From JACOMY01 sp046233115 (GTDB lineage: Bacteria; Pseudomonadota; Alphaproteobacteria; Kiloniellales; JACOMY01): a DNA stretch of 64,000 bases. The stretch lies in the NCBI GenBank assembly GCA_046233115.1, contig JBJXHM010000007.1, forward strand, positions 62,001 to 126,000, written 5' to 3'. Both the position numbers and the translations under genes were made by a program. Positions 7,603-16,178 of the stretch are shown here, one piece after another (positions within the stretch are counted from its first letter, which is position 1; every line of letters begins with the position of its first letter). The notes beneath the pieces are model-generated. The model did not search any database and was not told the origin of the DNA. It saw only the letters and a program-made list of their open reading frames with translations.

Positions 7603-9192
7603 ATGTCGTCAAAGGCTGCAGTGAACGGCCTGATCCTGCTCGACCGAAAGGGAGAGCTGCGGGTTGCCCTGGGACGGGGGCGTGAGGCCGCCGTTCAGGC
7701 CGCGATCAAGCGTCCCGGCCTGGTCACCAGCCTGCGCAGCCGGCGACTGGCCAGCTTGCCGGATCTGGGCCTGGCGGTGCTCTGGACGGCGATGGAGGAG
7801 GAGGACCTCTTCCTCTTGAGTGCGGCCGGCTCGGCGGTGCTGGACTTCTTGGTCGGGGTCGACTTCGCCTACGATATCCTCGAGCACCTGCTGACCGATC
7901 CCTTCGACGCCATGACCGTGGTCGATGCCGAGGCGCGGGTGGCCTATATCGCGCCGGTGCACGAGGGCTTCTTCGGCCTGCGGCACGGCTCTGCGGTCGG
8001 CCGTCCGGTGGAGGAGGTGATCGAGAACACCCGCCTGCACCGGGTGGTGGCCAGCGGCAAGGCGGAGGTCGGCGAGACCCAGTCGATGCGAGGGGTGACC
8101 CGCGTGGTCAACCGCACACCGATCCGCGACGCCGACGGCCGCATTCTGGGGGCGATTGGCAGGGTGCTCTTCAAGGGACCGAAGCAACTGGAGGCGCTGA
8201 ACCAGCGCATCAACCGCCTGGAGGACGAGGTCGCCTTCTACCGCCGTGAGGCCCGCGCGGCGCGTGAGCGGCGCTATGGCCTGGACGAGCTGATTGGCGA
8301 GTCCGCGGCGATCGAACGGCTGAAGCGCGAGATCGTGCAGGTCGCACCCCTGGACGTGCCGGTGCTGATCACCGGCGAGAGCGGCGTCGGCAAGGAACTG
8401 GTGGCCCAGGCGATCCACCACCTCTCGCCGCGGCGCGAGGCACCGCTGGTCGCGGTCAACGCCGCAGCCCTACCCGACAGCCTGGTCGAGAGCGAGCTCT
8501 TCGGTTACGAGGCCGGCGCCTTCACCGGGGCTGACCGCCGCGGCCGTGCCGGCAAGTTCGAGCAGGCCGCCGGCGGTAGCCTCTTCCTGGACGAGATCGG
8601 CGAAACGCCGGCTCAGGTGCAGGCCAAGCTGCTGCGGGTGCTGCAGGACGGCCGGGTCGAACGGCTGGGCGGCAGCAGCGAGCAGGTCGACTTCCGTCTG
8701 ATCACGGCGACCAATGCCAAGCTGGAGGAGCGGGTCGCCGCCGGCCTCTTCCGCCTCGATCTCTTCTACCGGATCTCGCCGGTGGTTCTGGCGGTGCCGC
8801 CGCTGGCTGAGCGGCTGGACGACCTACCGGCCTTGGTGCAGCACTTCCTGGCCGAGTTCGCCGAGCGCCACGGCCGTCCGGTTCTGGAGGTGGCGCCCGA
8901 GGTCTTCTCGCTGCTGGCGGCGCGTGCCTGGCCCGGGAACCTGCGCCAGCTCAAGCACAGTGTGGAGCGCGCCGCCATCTTCGCCCAGGGGCCGCTGCTG
9001 ACCGCTGCCTCCTTCGACGAGACCCACCCGGCGGGCGGCTCCGTCGAAGGCGTTGAGCCGCTACAGTCGGCGCTGGAACGAGTCGAGGACGAACTTATCC
9101 AGGCGGCGCTGACAGCCAACGGCGGCAACAAGAAGAAAGCCGCCGAACAGCTCGGTATCTCGCGGTCTTATCTCTACAAGAAGTTGGGATAA
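7603..9192 (+). CDS. sigma-54-dependent transcriptional activator, PAS-AAA+-Fis
   Basis: This 529-residue regulator is divergent from the acyl-CoA operon. Residues 1-90 are an N-terminal segment I do not recognise, and 92-190 look like a PAS sensor. A short coiled coil runs about 196-222, followed by the AAA+ domain. Walker A GESGVGKE is at 258-265, the sigma-54 contact loop GAFTGA at 305-310 and Walker B SLFLDEIGE at about 326-334. A Fis-type helix-turn-helix ends the protein (NKKKAAEQLGISRSYLYKKL). The ligand is probably an intermediate or substrate of the adjacent pathway; this is inferred from gene order. The ribosome site before ATG 7603 is weak, which fits low-level expression of a regulator. 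Confidence 0.92.
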   Translation: MSSKAAVNGLILLDRKGELRVALGRGREAAVQAAIKRPGLVTSLRSRRLASLPDLGLAVLWTAMEEEDLFLLSAAGSAVLDFLVGVDFAYDILEHLLTDPFDAMTVVDAEARVAYIAPVHEGFFGLRHGSAVGRPVEEVIENTRLHRVVASGKAEVGETQSMRGVTRVVNRTPIRDADGRILGAIGRVLFKGPKQLEALNQRINRLEDEVAFYRREARAARERRYGLDELIGESAAIERLKREIVQVAPLDVPVLITGESGVGKELVAQAIHHLSPRREAPLVAVNAAALPDSLVESELFGYEAGAFTGADRRGRAGKFEQAAGGSLFLDEIGETPAQVQAKLLRVLQDGRVERLGGSSEQVDFRLITATNAKLEERVAAGLFRLDLFYRISPVVLAVPPLAERLDDLPALVQHFLAEFAERHGRPVLEVAPEVFSLLAARAWPGNLRQLKHSVERAAIFAQGPLLTAASFDETHPAGGSVEGVEPLQSALERVEDELIQAALTANGGNKKKAAEQLGISRSYLYKKLG

Positions 9193-9209
9193 AGCGCGCC
9201 TCGCAGCGT

Positions 9210-9905
9210 CTACTTCGTCAACCCCAGGCAATCCGTCAGGCCCTGCAGGTTGCCCATGCGGCCCTCGATGCGGCGTGCGCGGGCGCTGTGGCTGCCGCTG
9301 GGCTTGCCGGCGTCTCGGGCCAGCGGGTTGGGCAGAGCGGTCGCCAGCAGGGCCGCCTGGCGCCGGGTCAGGTCCTTGGCCGGGATGCCGAAGAGGGCCT
9401 GGCTGGCGGCCTCGGCGCCGTAGAGGCCGGGACCGAACTCAACGATGTTGAGATAGACCTCCATGATCCGCCGCTTCGGCCAGAAGGCCTCGATCCAGGT
9501 CACGTAGGTCAGCTCCAGTGCCTTGCGGGTGCGCGACTGCTGCGGCCAGAGCAACAGGTTCTTGGCGGTCTGCTGCGAGATCGTGCTGGCGCCGCGGGCC
9601 TGGTCGCGCCGGCCGCTCTCCACCTCGCGCTGTGCATCCTGAATCGCGCCCCAGTCGACGCCGCGATGCTGGCAGAAGCGGTTGTCCTCCGAGGCGATCA
9701 CCGCCAGCGGCAGGTAGGGGCTGATCTCCGACAGCGGCTTCCAGCTCTGTGACCAGCCGTGTCCCTCGGTCAGGCGCTGCACCATCAGCGGGGTGACGAA
9801 GGCCGGCAGGATCAGGTGCAGCAGCACCCAGGCGAAGGGCAGCACGATCAGCAGCAGCAGGCCGGCATGGAACAGCCAGCGTGCGTATCGGGTCCAGCGC
9901 CGCAT
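9210..9905 (-). CDS. mtgA: monofunctional biosynthetic peptidoglycan transglycosylase
   Basis: This 231-residue membrane-anchored glycosyltransferase family 51 enzyme polymerises lipid II into glycan strands. One N-terminal transmembrane helix lies at about residues 12-35. The catalytic Glu is in ASEDNRFCQHRGVD, and GASTISQQTAKNL and EVYLNIVEFG are the other family motifs. The length is normal for MtgA, with no transpeptidase domain. It ends 18 bases from the convergent sigma-54 activator gene and is preceded on the same strand by an aminotransferase gene 22 bases away. Confidence 0.95.
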   Translation of the reverse strand: MRRWTRYARWLFHAGLLLLIVLPFAWVLLHLILPAFVTPLMVQRLTEGHGWSQSWKPLSEISPYLPLAVIASEDNRFCQHRGVDWGAIQDAQREVESGRRDQARGASTISQQTAKNLLLWPQQSRTRKALELTYVTWIEAFWPKRRIMEVYLNIVEFGPGLYGAEAASQALFGIPAKDLTRRQAALLATALPNPLARDAGKPSGSHSARARRIEGRMGNLQGLTDCLGLTK

Positions 9906-9927
9906 GTCGCGTGGGGGTCTCCGGCGC

Positions 9928-11079
9928 CTAGCGGCGCTGGAGCCAGTCCTCCAGGCGCTCGAGCGCGCCGGTCATGGTCTCTTTGCTGCCGGCGAAGGAG
10001 ATCCGGAGGCTGCGCTTGCCCTCTTCGGGGTCGAAGTCCAGGCCTGGCGTCAGCGCGATCCCGGCTTCGTTCAGCAGGGTGGCGCAGAGCTCGCTGCTGT
10101 CGTTGGTCAGGTGCGAGACGTCGAGATAGATGTAGAAGGCGCCGTCCGAAGGCAGGAAGCCGGTGAGGCCCAGCCGCGGCAGGCCCTCGACCAGGATGCG
10201 GCGGTTCTCGGCATAGCCCTCGACCACCCGGTCCAGCTCGGACCGCGCGCCCAGGGCGGCCAGGCCGGCATGCTGGGCGATCTCGGAGGCGGAGATGAAG
10301 AGGCTCTGCGCCAGCCGCTCCACCGGGCGCACCAGGTCGTCCGGCAGCACCAGCCAGCCCAGGCGCCAGCCCGCCATGCAGTAGTACTTGGAGAAGGAGT
10401 TGGCGACGATGACGTCGTGCTGGTCGGCCAGGCTCGCCGCTTCCGGCCCGAAGGTGATGCCGTGGTAGATCTCGTCGGAGACCAGGCGGATGCCGCGTTC
10501 CCGACAGGCCAGGGCCAGCGCCTTTATCTCCTCGGCCCCCAGCATGGTGCCGGTGGGGTTGGAGGGGCTGGCCAGGATCAGGCCGTCCAGGCGTCCGGGG
10601 TAATCGGCGATCTGCTTCGCCGTCGGCTGGAAGCGGTCGGCGGCGGTTGTCGGCAGGAACACCGCCTCGATCCCCAGCGCCGCCAGCAGGTTGCGATAGG
10701 CCGGATAACCGGGGGCGGCCAGGGCCACGCGGTCGCCGGCATCGAAGGCGGCGAGGAAGGCCAGCATGAACCCGCCGGAGGAGCCGGCGGTCACCGCGAC
10801 GCGGCCCGGATCGACCGAGAGGCCGTAGAGCGTCTGGTAGCTCTCGGCAATGGCGCGGCGCAGCGGCGGGATGCCCAGGGTCTCGGTGTAGCCGATGCGC
10901 CCGCGCGCCAGGCAGGCTTGGGCCGCGGCCACGACCTGCGGTGGCGGGGCGGCGGCCGGCTGGCCGGTCTCCAGGTGCAGGATGCTGCGGCCCTGACTCT
11001 CCAGGGCGTTGGCGGCGGCCAGAACATCCATCGCCCGGAAGGGCTCGACCTCGGCGCGCGCGGCGATCTTGAGGACCAT
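9928..11079 (-). CDS. PLP-dependent class I/II aminotransferase
   Basis: This 383-residue fold-type I aminotransferase has the pyridoxal-binding lysine in NSFSKYYCMAGWRLGW. The SNPTG motif is in ILASPSNPTGTML, the DEIYHG motif contacts the cofactor, and LRISFAG holds the C-terminal substrate Arg. ATG 11079 is preceded by AAGGAA at a good distance; the frame stays open further upstream, but that overlaps the next gene and lacks family sequence. The family converts amino acids to 2-oxo acids, and this member resembles the aspartate/alanine aminotransferase branch. The substrate is not evident. Confidence 0.9.
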   Translation of the reverse strand: MVLKIAARAEVEPFRAMDVLAAANALESQGRSILHLETGQPAAAPPPQVVAAAQACLARGRIGYTETLGIPPLRRAIAESYQTLYGLSVDPGRVAVTAGSSGGFMLAFLAAFDAGDRVALAAPGYPAYRNLLAALGIEAVFLPTTAADRFQPTAKQIADYPGRLDGLILASPSNPTGTMLGAEEIKALALACRERGIRLVSDEIYHGITFGPEAASLADQHDVIVANSFSKYYCMAGWRLGWLVLPDDLVRPVERLAQSLFISASEIAQHAGLAALGARSELDRVVEGYAENRRILVEGLPRLGLTGFLPSDGAFYIYLDVSHLTNDSSELCATLLNEAGIALTPGLDFDPEEGKRSLRISFAGSKETMTGALERLEDWLQRR

Positions 11080-11108
11080 CGGCGGCGTTCCTTCTTGCTG
11101 TGCTGTCT

Positions 11109-12755
11109 CTAGGGGGCGAGGGTGGAGAGCCCGAAACCGCGCGGATCGGTCTCGACGGCACAGAGCTCCGGCTTCTGCAGGATGCCGTCGGGGCAATACC
11201 AGGCCTGCACGTCGCCCAGCCCGGGTACCTTCTGCAGGTTGTGGCCCAGCTCGATCAGCACCCGTTCGCTGCCGCTGTCGATCCGGTCCTCGACGAAGGC
11301 CACGTCGGGCAGGCCGTTGTGGTGCACCCGAACCTCGCGCATGGCGGCCGGCAGGCTCAGCTCGCGCTTGGTCACGTCCAGGATCAGGCGGGCCAGTGCC
11401 GTGGCGCCAGCCGCGCCGCCCGAGGCCGCGACGGCCATGCGGGCGCGCTGGGTGCCGATGCTGGTGATCAGGCCGGCGACCGGTGAGACCACCAGGTTGT
11501 CGGGCGGCGGCGCGGCCAGCAGGATGCCGCTGGAGGGCGCCATGCGGCCGCTGCCGAAGAGGCCGTTGTTGGTCAGACTGCAAGCCAGCGCATTGCCGTA
11601 GCGATCGCCGACGACGAAGGCGGTCCCGGCCAGGGGCTCGACCACCTGGGTCGGGCTCGGCGACAGGCTGCTCGCCGGCTTGTGCGCGCCGCTGCCGATG
11701 CCGCCCAATCGGCCCGCGAGCTGCGTCGGGTCGAGCAGGCTGGCAACCTGCAGGCTTTGCTGGTTCTGGCGAGAGACCCAGGGGCTGCGGTCGGCGAAGC
11801 TTTGTGCCGAGGCCTCCAGGAAGAGGTGGTCGCGGTGGCCGGGGTCGGCATCCTCGTAGTCGGCCAGCTCGGTCAGCAACTGATAGATCTCGCCAGCGAC
11901 CAGGCCGTTGGCGGCCGGCGGCGGGGTCAGGTAGATGTAGTCGGTGCCGGACTGGATCTGGAGCGGCACTTGGTACTCCGGAACGCGGATGCGCAGGTCG
12001 GTCTCGTCCAGTCGCAGGCCCAAGGCCGTCGATTCCTTGGCCAGGGTCGGCCCGGTGTTGCCGGTCAGGAAGAGGTTGGAGCTCTGGGCGCGGACGCCGG
12101 AGAGGGTGCGCGCCAGGGTCGGCTGCCGAAGCACCTGGCCGGTGGCGAGCGGCCGGCCGTTCGGCAGGAAGATGCTGGCCGCGGCCTGATTGCGGCTCAG
12201 GGTGGCCTGGGCAGTCACGATGTCGGCGGCCAGCGCCCGGCTGGTCTTGAAGCCGAAGCGGGCGAGGTTCTCGGCCGGAGCCACGAGCTGGGGCCACTGC
12301 AGCCCGCCGTAGCGTGCATGCAAGGCCTCCAGGCCGCGGGTGAGACCGGGCGGCACGCCGCCGGCGGGCGAGCTCAGTGGCAGGAAGGAGAGTGCTTCGG
12401 TCAGCTTGCGCTCTCGGTCGAGCAGAATGCAGACGCCACCGCCGCCCAGCGAGATGCGCGAGGGATAGGTCACCGCCAGCGCCAGGCTGACCGCGACGGC
12501 CGCATCGGCAACGGTGCCGCCGTCGGCCAGGATCGCGCGCCCGACCAGGGCGGCGTTGGGTTCACCGGTCGCGACCATGCCGTCGAAGCCCGGCACCGGC
12601 TCCAGCCGCACGTCCTCGTCCGACCCGCAGGCCTGAAGGGTGACGGCGGCGGCCAGCAGTAGGGATAGGGCGCGCAGCCTGTGCAGCCGCTGCGGCGCAC
12701 GGGAAAGTGAGACTTGCCTCAATCCGGTCTTCGGCGTGCCGCATTGCGCCGGCAT
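11109..12755 (-). CDS. gamma-glutamyltransferase-family lipoprotein, divergent
   Basis: The 548-residue protein has an N-terminal signal with the lipobox-like end TLQACGS, so it is probably lipid-anchored on the periplasmic side. NAALVGRAILADGGTVADAA and SLGGGGVC follow the GGT family N-terminal pattern. The region GTAFVVGDRYGNALACS aligns with the autoprocessing site TTHFSVVD, keeping the Thr but replacing His with Ala. APSSGILLA and the late SIGTQRARMAVAASGGAAG are also family-like. GGTs cleave gamma-glutamyl bonds such as those in glutathione after self-cleavage into two chains. Activity is uncertain given the changed motif. Start 12755 is chosen because it puts the signal peptide near the N-terminus. 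Confidence 0.75.
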   Translation of the reverse strand: MPAQCGTPKTGLRQVSLSRAPQRLHRLRALSLLLAAAVTLQACGSDEDVRLEPVPGFDGMVATGEPNAALVGRAILADGGTVADAAVAVSLALAVTYPSRISLGGGGVCILLDRERKLTEALSFLPLSSPAGGVPPGLTRGLEALHARYGGLQWPQLVAPAENLARFGFKTSRALAADIVTAQATLSRNQAAASIFLPNGRPLATGQVLRQPTLARTLSGVRAQSSNLFLTGNTGPTLAKESTALGLRLDETDLRIRVPEYQVPLQIQSGTDYIYLTPPPAANGLVAGEIYQLLTELADYEDADPGHRDHLFLEASAQSFADRSPWVSRQNQQSLQVASLLDPTQLAGRLGGIGSGAHKPASSLSPSPTQVVEPLAGTAFVVGDRYGNALACSLTNNGLFGSGRMAPSSGILLAAPPPDNLVVSPVAGLITSIGTQRARMAVAASGGAAGATALARLILDVTKRELSLPAAMREVRVHHNGLPDVAFVEDRIDSGSERVLIELGHNLQKVPGLGDVQAWYCPDGILQKPELCAVETDPRGFGLSTLAP

Positions 12756-12813
12756 AGCCAGCACCCTAAGTTTGGTCGATCTAGCGAACGAGAGAGCCTC
12801 AAGGCCCTTTGCC

Positions 12814-14208
12814 ATGTCACGCAGCATTCGTGTTAACGCCATACCGTCTCTCTTCTCTGCCGCACAGCTTTGCGCGCTGGTCCTTGCGCTGGGCATTCTT
12901 CCGGCCGTCCAGCCGGCTGTCGCACAGCAGCGGATAGCCTTCATCCGGGACACCGAGATCGAGGATATCATCCGCGACCTGGCGCGCCCGGTCTTTCTGG
13001 CCGCTCATCTCAACCCCGAAGCCATCAACGTGTATCTGGTTCAGGACAGCAGCCTCAATGCCTTTGTCGCCGGCGGCCAGAACCTCTTCCTCAACACCGG
13101 GCTTCTGGCCAGGGTGGAAAGCCCGGAAGCGCTGCTGGGCGTGATCGCCCACGAATCCGGCCACATCGCAGGTGGTCATATCGCCCAGCGCAAGCTGGCG
13201 GTGGAGGACGCCACCACCTCCACCCTGATCGCCTATGCCGTCGGCATCCTGGGTGCCATCGCGTCGGGCCGCGGCGAAGTCGCCAGCGCCGTCATCTCCG
13301 GTAGCCAGGATGTCGCGCTGCGAAACCTGCTGTCCTACAGCCGTGCCAACGAGCAGGCGGCCGACCAGGCCGCCGTCCAGTACCTGGCGGAGGCCGGAAT
13401 CTCGCCCCAGGGCCTGCTGAGCTTCATGAATGTCCTGAAGGGCCAGGAGGTGCTGCTCGCCCGGAACCAGGACCCCTATCTCTCCACCCACCCGCTGACC
13501 CGCGAGCGCATCACCTTCCTGGAGAACCAGGCAAGGCAGTCGCCCTATAAGGACAACAGCAGCATCTCGGCCGTCGACCGGGCCCGTTTCGACCGGGCAA
13601 GAGCCAAGGTCATCGGCTTTCTGGAGCCGCCCACCATGGTGGCCCGGAACTATCCCCAGAGCGACCAGAGCGAGCCGGCGCGCTATGCGCGTACCCTGCT
13701 GGACTATCGCTCGGGCCGGCTGGACGATGCGCTGAAGGGGGTCGACGGCCTGCTGGTGGACGAACCGAACGACCCCTTCTACCTGGAACTGAAGGGGCAA
13801 ATGCTGTTCGAGAGCGGCCGTCTCGCGGAGTCCTTGGGCCCGCTTGGCCAGGCCGTCGCGGCCTTGCCGCAGGCCAGCCAGATCCGCCTGTTGCTGGCCC
13901 AGGCCCAGGTCGAGCAGAACCGGGCCGACCTGGATGCCGAGGCGGTCGAGAACCTGAAGAAGGTGGTGGCGGCAGAGCCCAGCAACGCGCTGGCCTGGCG
14001 TCTTCTATCCACCGCCTACAACCGGCTGGGCAAGATGGACCAGGTCCAGCTTTCGCTCGCCGAGTACTGGTTGGCGCGCGGCGACAATGAGCGCGCCGGC
14101 ATCGAGGCGCGCCGCGCGCTGGAGCTGCTGTCGCCCGGCAGTGCCGACGCGATGCGCGCCCAGGACGTCTACAACGAGGCGGCTCGCCGGCTGCGCGCGA
14201 GCCGCTGA
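12814..14208 (+). CDS. BepA-like M48 metalloprotease with TPR repeats
   Basis: The 464-residue periplasmic protein has a signal peptide ending near AVAQQ (residue 39). The M48 zinc motif is HESGH at 113-117, with a probable third ligand in ANEQAAD. A conserved THPLTRERI stretch is followed by tetratricopeptide-like helices over about 290-460. BepA/YfgC proteins help assemble or degrade outer-membrane beta-barrel proteins. ATG 12814 is used because it begins the signal peptide; an upstream in-frame ATG would overlap the divergent lipoprotein gene. The 58 bases between the two divergent genes must hold both promoters. Confidence 0.88.
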   Translation: MSRSIRVNAIPSLFSAAQLCALVLALGILPAVQPAVAQQRIAFIRDTEIEDIIRDLARPVFLAAHLNPEAINVYLVQDSSLNAFVAGGQNLFLNTGLLARVESPEALLGVIAHESGHIAGGHIAQRKLAVEDATTSTLIAYAVGILGAIASGRGEVASAVISGSQDVALRNLLSYSRANEQAADQAAVQYLAEAGISPQGLLSFMNVLKGQEVLLARNQDPYLSTHPLTRERITFLENQARQSPYKDNSSISAVDRARFDRARAKVIGFLEPPTMVARNYPQSDQSEPARYARTLLDYRSGRLDDALKGVDGLLVDEPNDPFYLELKGQMLFESGRLAESLGPLGQAVAALPQASQIRLLLAQAQVEQNRADLDAEAVENLKKVVAAEPSNALAWRLLSTAYNRLGKMDQVQLSLAEYWLARGDNERAGIEARRALELLSPGSADAMRAQDVYNEAARRLRASR

Positions 14209-14275
14209 GCGGGTCCACAGAACCGCCGGCGCCCGGATCTCTTTCTCTCCACCCCTCGAAAGGACAAGCGACATC

Positions 14276-15046
14276 ATGCATCACCTCTCCGGCCGCCTGC
14301 GCGGCAGCCTGACCGGGCTTCTGGTCATGCTCTTCCTCCTGCCCGCGGCGGTTCAGGCCGACGAGGAGGGCTTCAGCGCCGCCCAGGAAGAAGAGATCGG
14401 CCGGCTGGTCAGGGCCTACCTGCTGAAGCATCCGGAGGTGATCCTGGAGGCGATCGAAGAGCTGCAGCGCCGCGACGAGATGGCGAGCGCCGCCGCCCGC
14501 GACCAGGCCATCGCCCAGTCCGCCTCCGATCTCTACGAGGATCCCGCTTCGCCGATCGCCGGCAACCCCGAGGGCGACGTCACCATCGTCGAGTTCTTCG
14601 ACTACAACTGCCCCTACTGCAAGCGGGTGACGCCGGAGATCTTCGGCCTGCTCGCCCAGGACGGCAACATCCGCTACATCGCCAAGGAGTTCCCGATCTT
14701 TGGCGAGGATTCGGGCTTTGCCGCGCGGGCCGCCATGGCGGCCGATCGTCAGGGCAAGTATGCCGCCTTCCATCAGGCGCTGATGGCGATCAAAGGGCCG
14801 GCCAATCCGACCACGGTGAAGCGGGCCGCCGCCGACGCCGGCCTGGACTGGGAGCAGCTTGAAGCCGACATGGAGGACGAGGCGATTACCAGGGCGCTGG
14901 AGCGCAACGCGGCCCTGGCCCGGCGCTTGGGCGTCGAGGGGACACCGGCCATGGTGATCGGCGAGACCTTCATCCCGGGAGCGGCGCCTGCCTCCAAGAT
15001 CGCTGCCGTCATCGCCGAAGAGCGCGCCAAGGCCACGACCAACTAG
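14276..15046 (+). CDS. DsbA-family thiol:disulfide oxidoreductase
   Basis: The 256-residue exported protein has a signal peptide ending at about AVQADEE (residue 25). An N-terminal helical segment (EEIGRLVRAYLLKHPEV) is typical of the DsbA/Com1 group of alphaproteobacteria. The thioredoxin fold has the active site CPYC in DYNCPYCKRV and the cis-Pro in EGTPAMVIG. It introduces or isomerises disulfides in periplasmic proteins. It follows the M48 protease gene by 67 bases, which suggests an envelope quality-control unit. ATG 14276 is preceded by GAAAGGAC. Confidence 0.9.
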   Translation: MHHLSGRLRGSLTGLLVMLFLLPAAVQADEEGFSAAQEEEIGRLVRAYLLKHPEVILEAIEELQRRDEMASAAARDQAIAQSASDLYEDPASPIAGNPEGDVTIVEFFDYNCPYCKRVTPEIFGLLAQDGNIRYIAKEFPIFGEDSGFAARAAMAADRQGKYAAFHQALMAIKGPANPTTVKRAAADAGLDWEQLEADMEDEAITRALERNAALARRLGVEGTPAMVIGETFIPGAAPASKIAAVIAEERAKATTN

Positions 15047-15082
15047 AGACTTTTGAGTCTACTCGGGCACCGGCCCTCACCC

Positions 15083-15123
15083 CCGGCCGGCCACCCATTG
15101 CTGCAAGGGAGAAGGCCGGCCGG
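15083..15123. repeat. 10-base inverted repeat in the aroQ upstream region
   Basis: CCGGCCGGCC at 15083-15092 and GGCCGGCCGG at 15114-15123 are perfect inverted arms with a 21-base loop. It lies between the DsbA-family gene and aroQ. There is no U-run after it, so it is not a classical intrinsic terminator; it could be a factor-dependent stop or a leader hairpin for the aroQ-accBC transcript. Confidence 0.45.
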
Positions 15124-15207
15124 CGCATGCTGTCCGGCTTTCCCGGCTCGAAGGCGCTGTGGTAAAGGCAGCCGCTCGAAGACAGCAAGGGAAGGGGAGC
15201 AACGGGC

Positions 15208-15654
15208 TTGGCCAAACCCTCGGTTCTGGTACTGAACGGCCCCAACCTGAATCTCTTGGGGCGGCGCGAGCCGCAAGTCTATGGCAGCCAGACTCTGGCC
15301 GACATCGAGGCCTATTGCGTTGCGGAAGGCAGGGCCTTGGGTCTTGATGTCGCCTGCGCGCAGTCCAACTACGAAGGGCGGCTGGTCGAGTTGATCCACG
15401 AGGCTATGGACGTGCGCGTCGGGCTGGTCATGAACCCCGGCGCCTACACCCATACCTCGATCGCGCTCATGGACGCGATCCGTGGCGTCGGCCTGCCGCT
15501 GGTGGAGGTGCACCTCTCGAACGTCCACGCGAGGGAGGCCTTCCGGCACAAGTCTTACATCTCCCCAGTGGCACTGGGAGTGATTTGCGGCTTCGGCGCT
15601 CTGGGCTATCGCTTGGCCCTGGAGGCGCTGGCCCAGCACATCTTGAAAGGATAG
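15208..15654 (+). CDS. aroQ: type II 3-dehydroquinate dehydratase
   Basis: This 148-residue enzyme is the third step of the shikimate pathway, dehydrating 3-dehydroquinate to 3-dehydroshikimate. Key blocks are LNGPNLNLLGRREPQVYG with the catalytic Arg and Tyr, NPGAYTHTSIAL, and VEVHLSNVHAREAFRHKS with the catalytic His. The start is TTG at 15208 behind the purine-rich GGGAAGGGGAG; no ATG fits the family N-terminus. It is followed by accB after 7 bases; aroQ-accB-accC is a common order in Proteobacteria. Confidence 0.96.
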   Translation: MAKPSVLVLNGPNLNLLGRREPQVYGSQTLADIEAYCVAEGRALGLDVACAQSNYEGRLVELIHEAMDVRVGLVMNPGAYTHTSIALMDAIRGVGLPLVEVHLSNVHAREAFRHKSYISPVALGVICGFGALGYRLALEALAQHILKG

Positions 15655-15661
15655 TCCGCCG

Positions 15662-16138
15662 ATGGGCAGCAAGCTCGATATCGACGAGAGGCAAATCAAG
15701 CGTTTGGCGCTGATGCTGGGCGAGACCGGCTTGACCGAGATCGAGGTGGAGGAGGCCGGCCGCCGCATCAAGGTCGCCCGCCAAGCCTCACCGCAGCTAT
15801 CCCATGCGCCGATCGCGGCGGCCGCTGCGCTACCGCTGCCGGCCCCGGCGCCAGCGGCTCCGGTGACCGCGCCGGTGGTGGAGAAGGCGGAGGCGGGCAA
15901 CCCGGCCGGTGCCGTTACCTCGCCGATGGTCGGCACGATCTATACCTCGCCCGAACCGGGCGCGAAGCCCTTCGTCAGCGTCGGCGAGCGGGTGAGCGAG
16001 GGCCAGACCCTTCTGATCATCGAGGCCATGAAGGTGATGAACAACCTGCCCTCGCCGCGTGCCGGAACGGTGAAGGAGATCCTGGTCCGCGACGGCCAGC
16101 CGGTAGAGTACGGCGAGGCCCTGCTGGTGATCGCCTAG
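15662..16138 (+). CDS. accB: biotin carboxyl carrier protein of acetyl-CoA carboxylase
   Basis: This 158-residue protein carries the biotinyl domain at about 80-158. The biotinylated lysine is in EAMKVMNN, preceded by the expected beta-hairpin EPGAKPFVSVGERV (the thumb region). An Ala/Pro-rich linker (about 55-75) joins it to the N-terminal helical part that contacts the carboxylase. It carries carboxybiotin from AccC to the carboxyltransferase in the first step of fatty-acid synthesis. It lies immediately upstream of accC. Confidence 0.97.
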   Translation: MGSKLDIDERQIKRLALMLGETGLTEIEVEEAGRRIKVARQASPQLSHAPIAAAAALPLPAPAPAAPVTAPVVEKAEAGNPAGAVTSPMVGTIYTSPEPGAKPFVSVGERVSEGQTLLIIEAMKVMNNLPSPRAGTVKEILVRDGQPVEYGEALLVIA

Positions 16139-16178
16139 GCGATCGGCGGCGAGCGGCTGCTGGCGAGGGAGCGCGCCT

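Noticed and set aside
15047..15060. AGACT/AGTCT hairpin just after the DsbA-family gene as a terminator
   Set aside because: The stem is only five base pairs, and no U-run follows.
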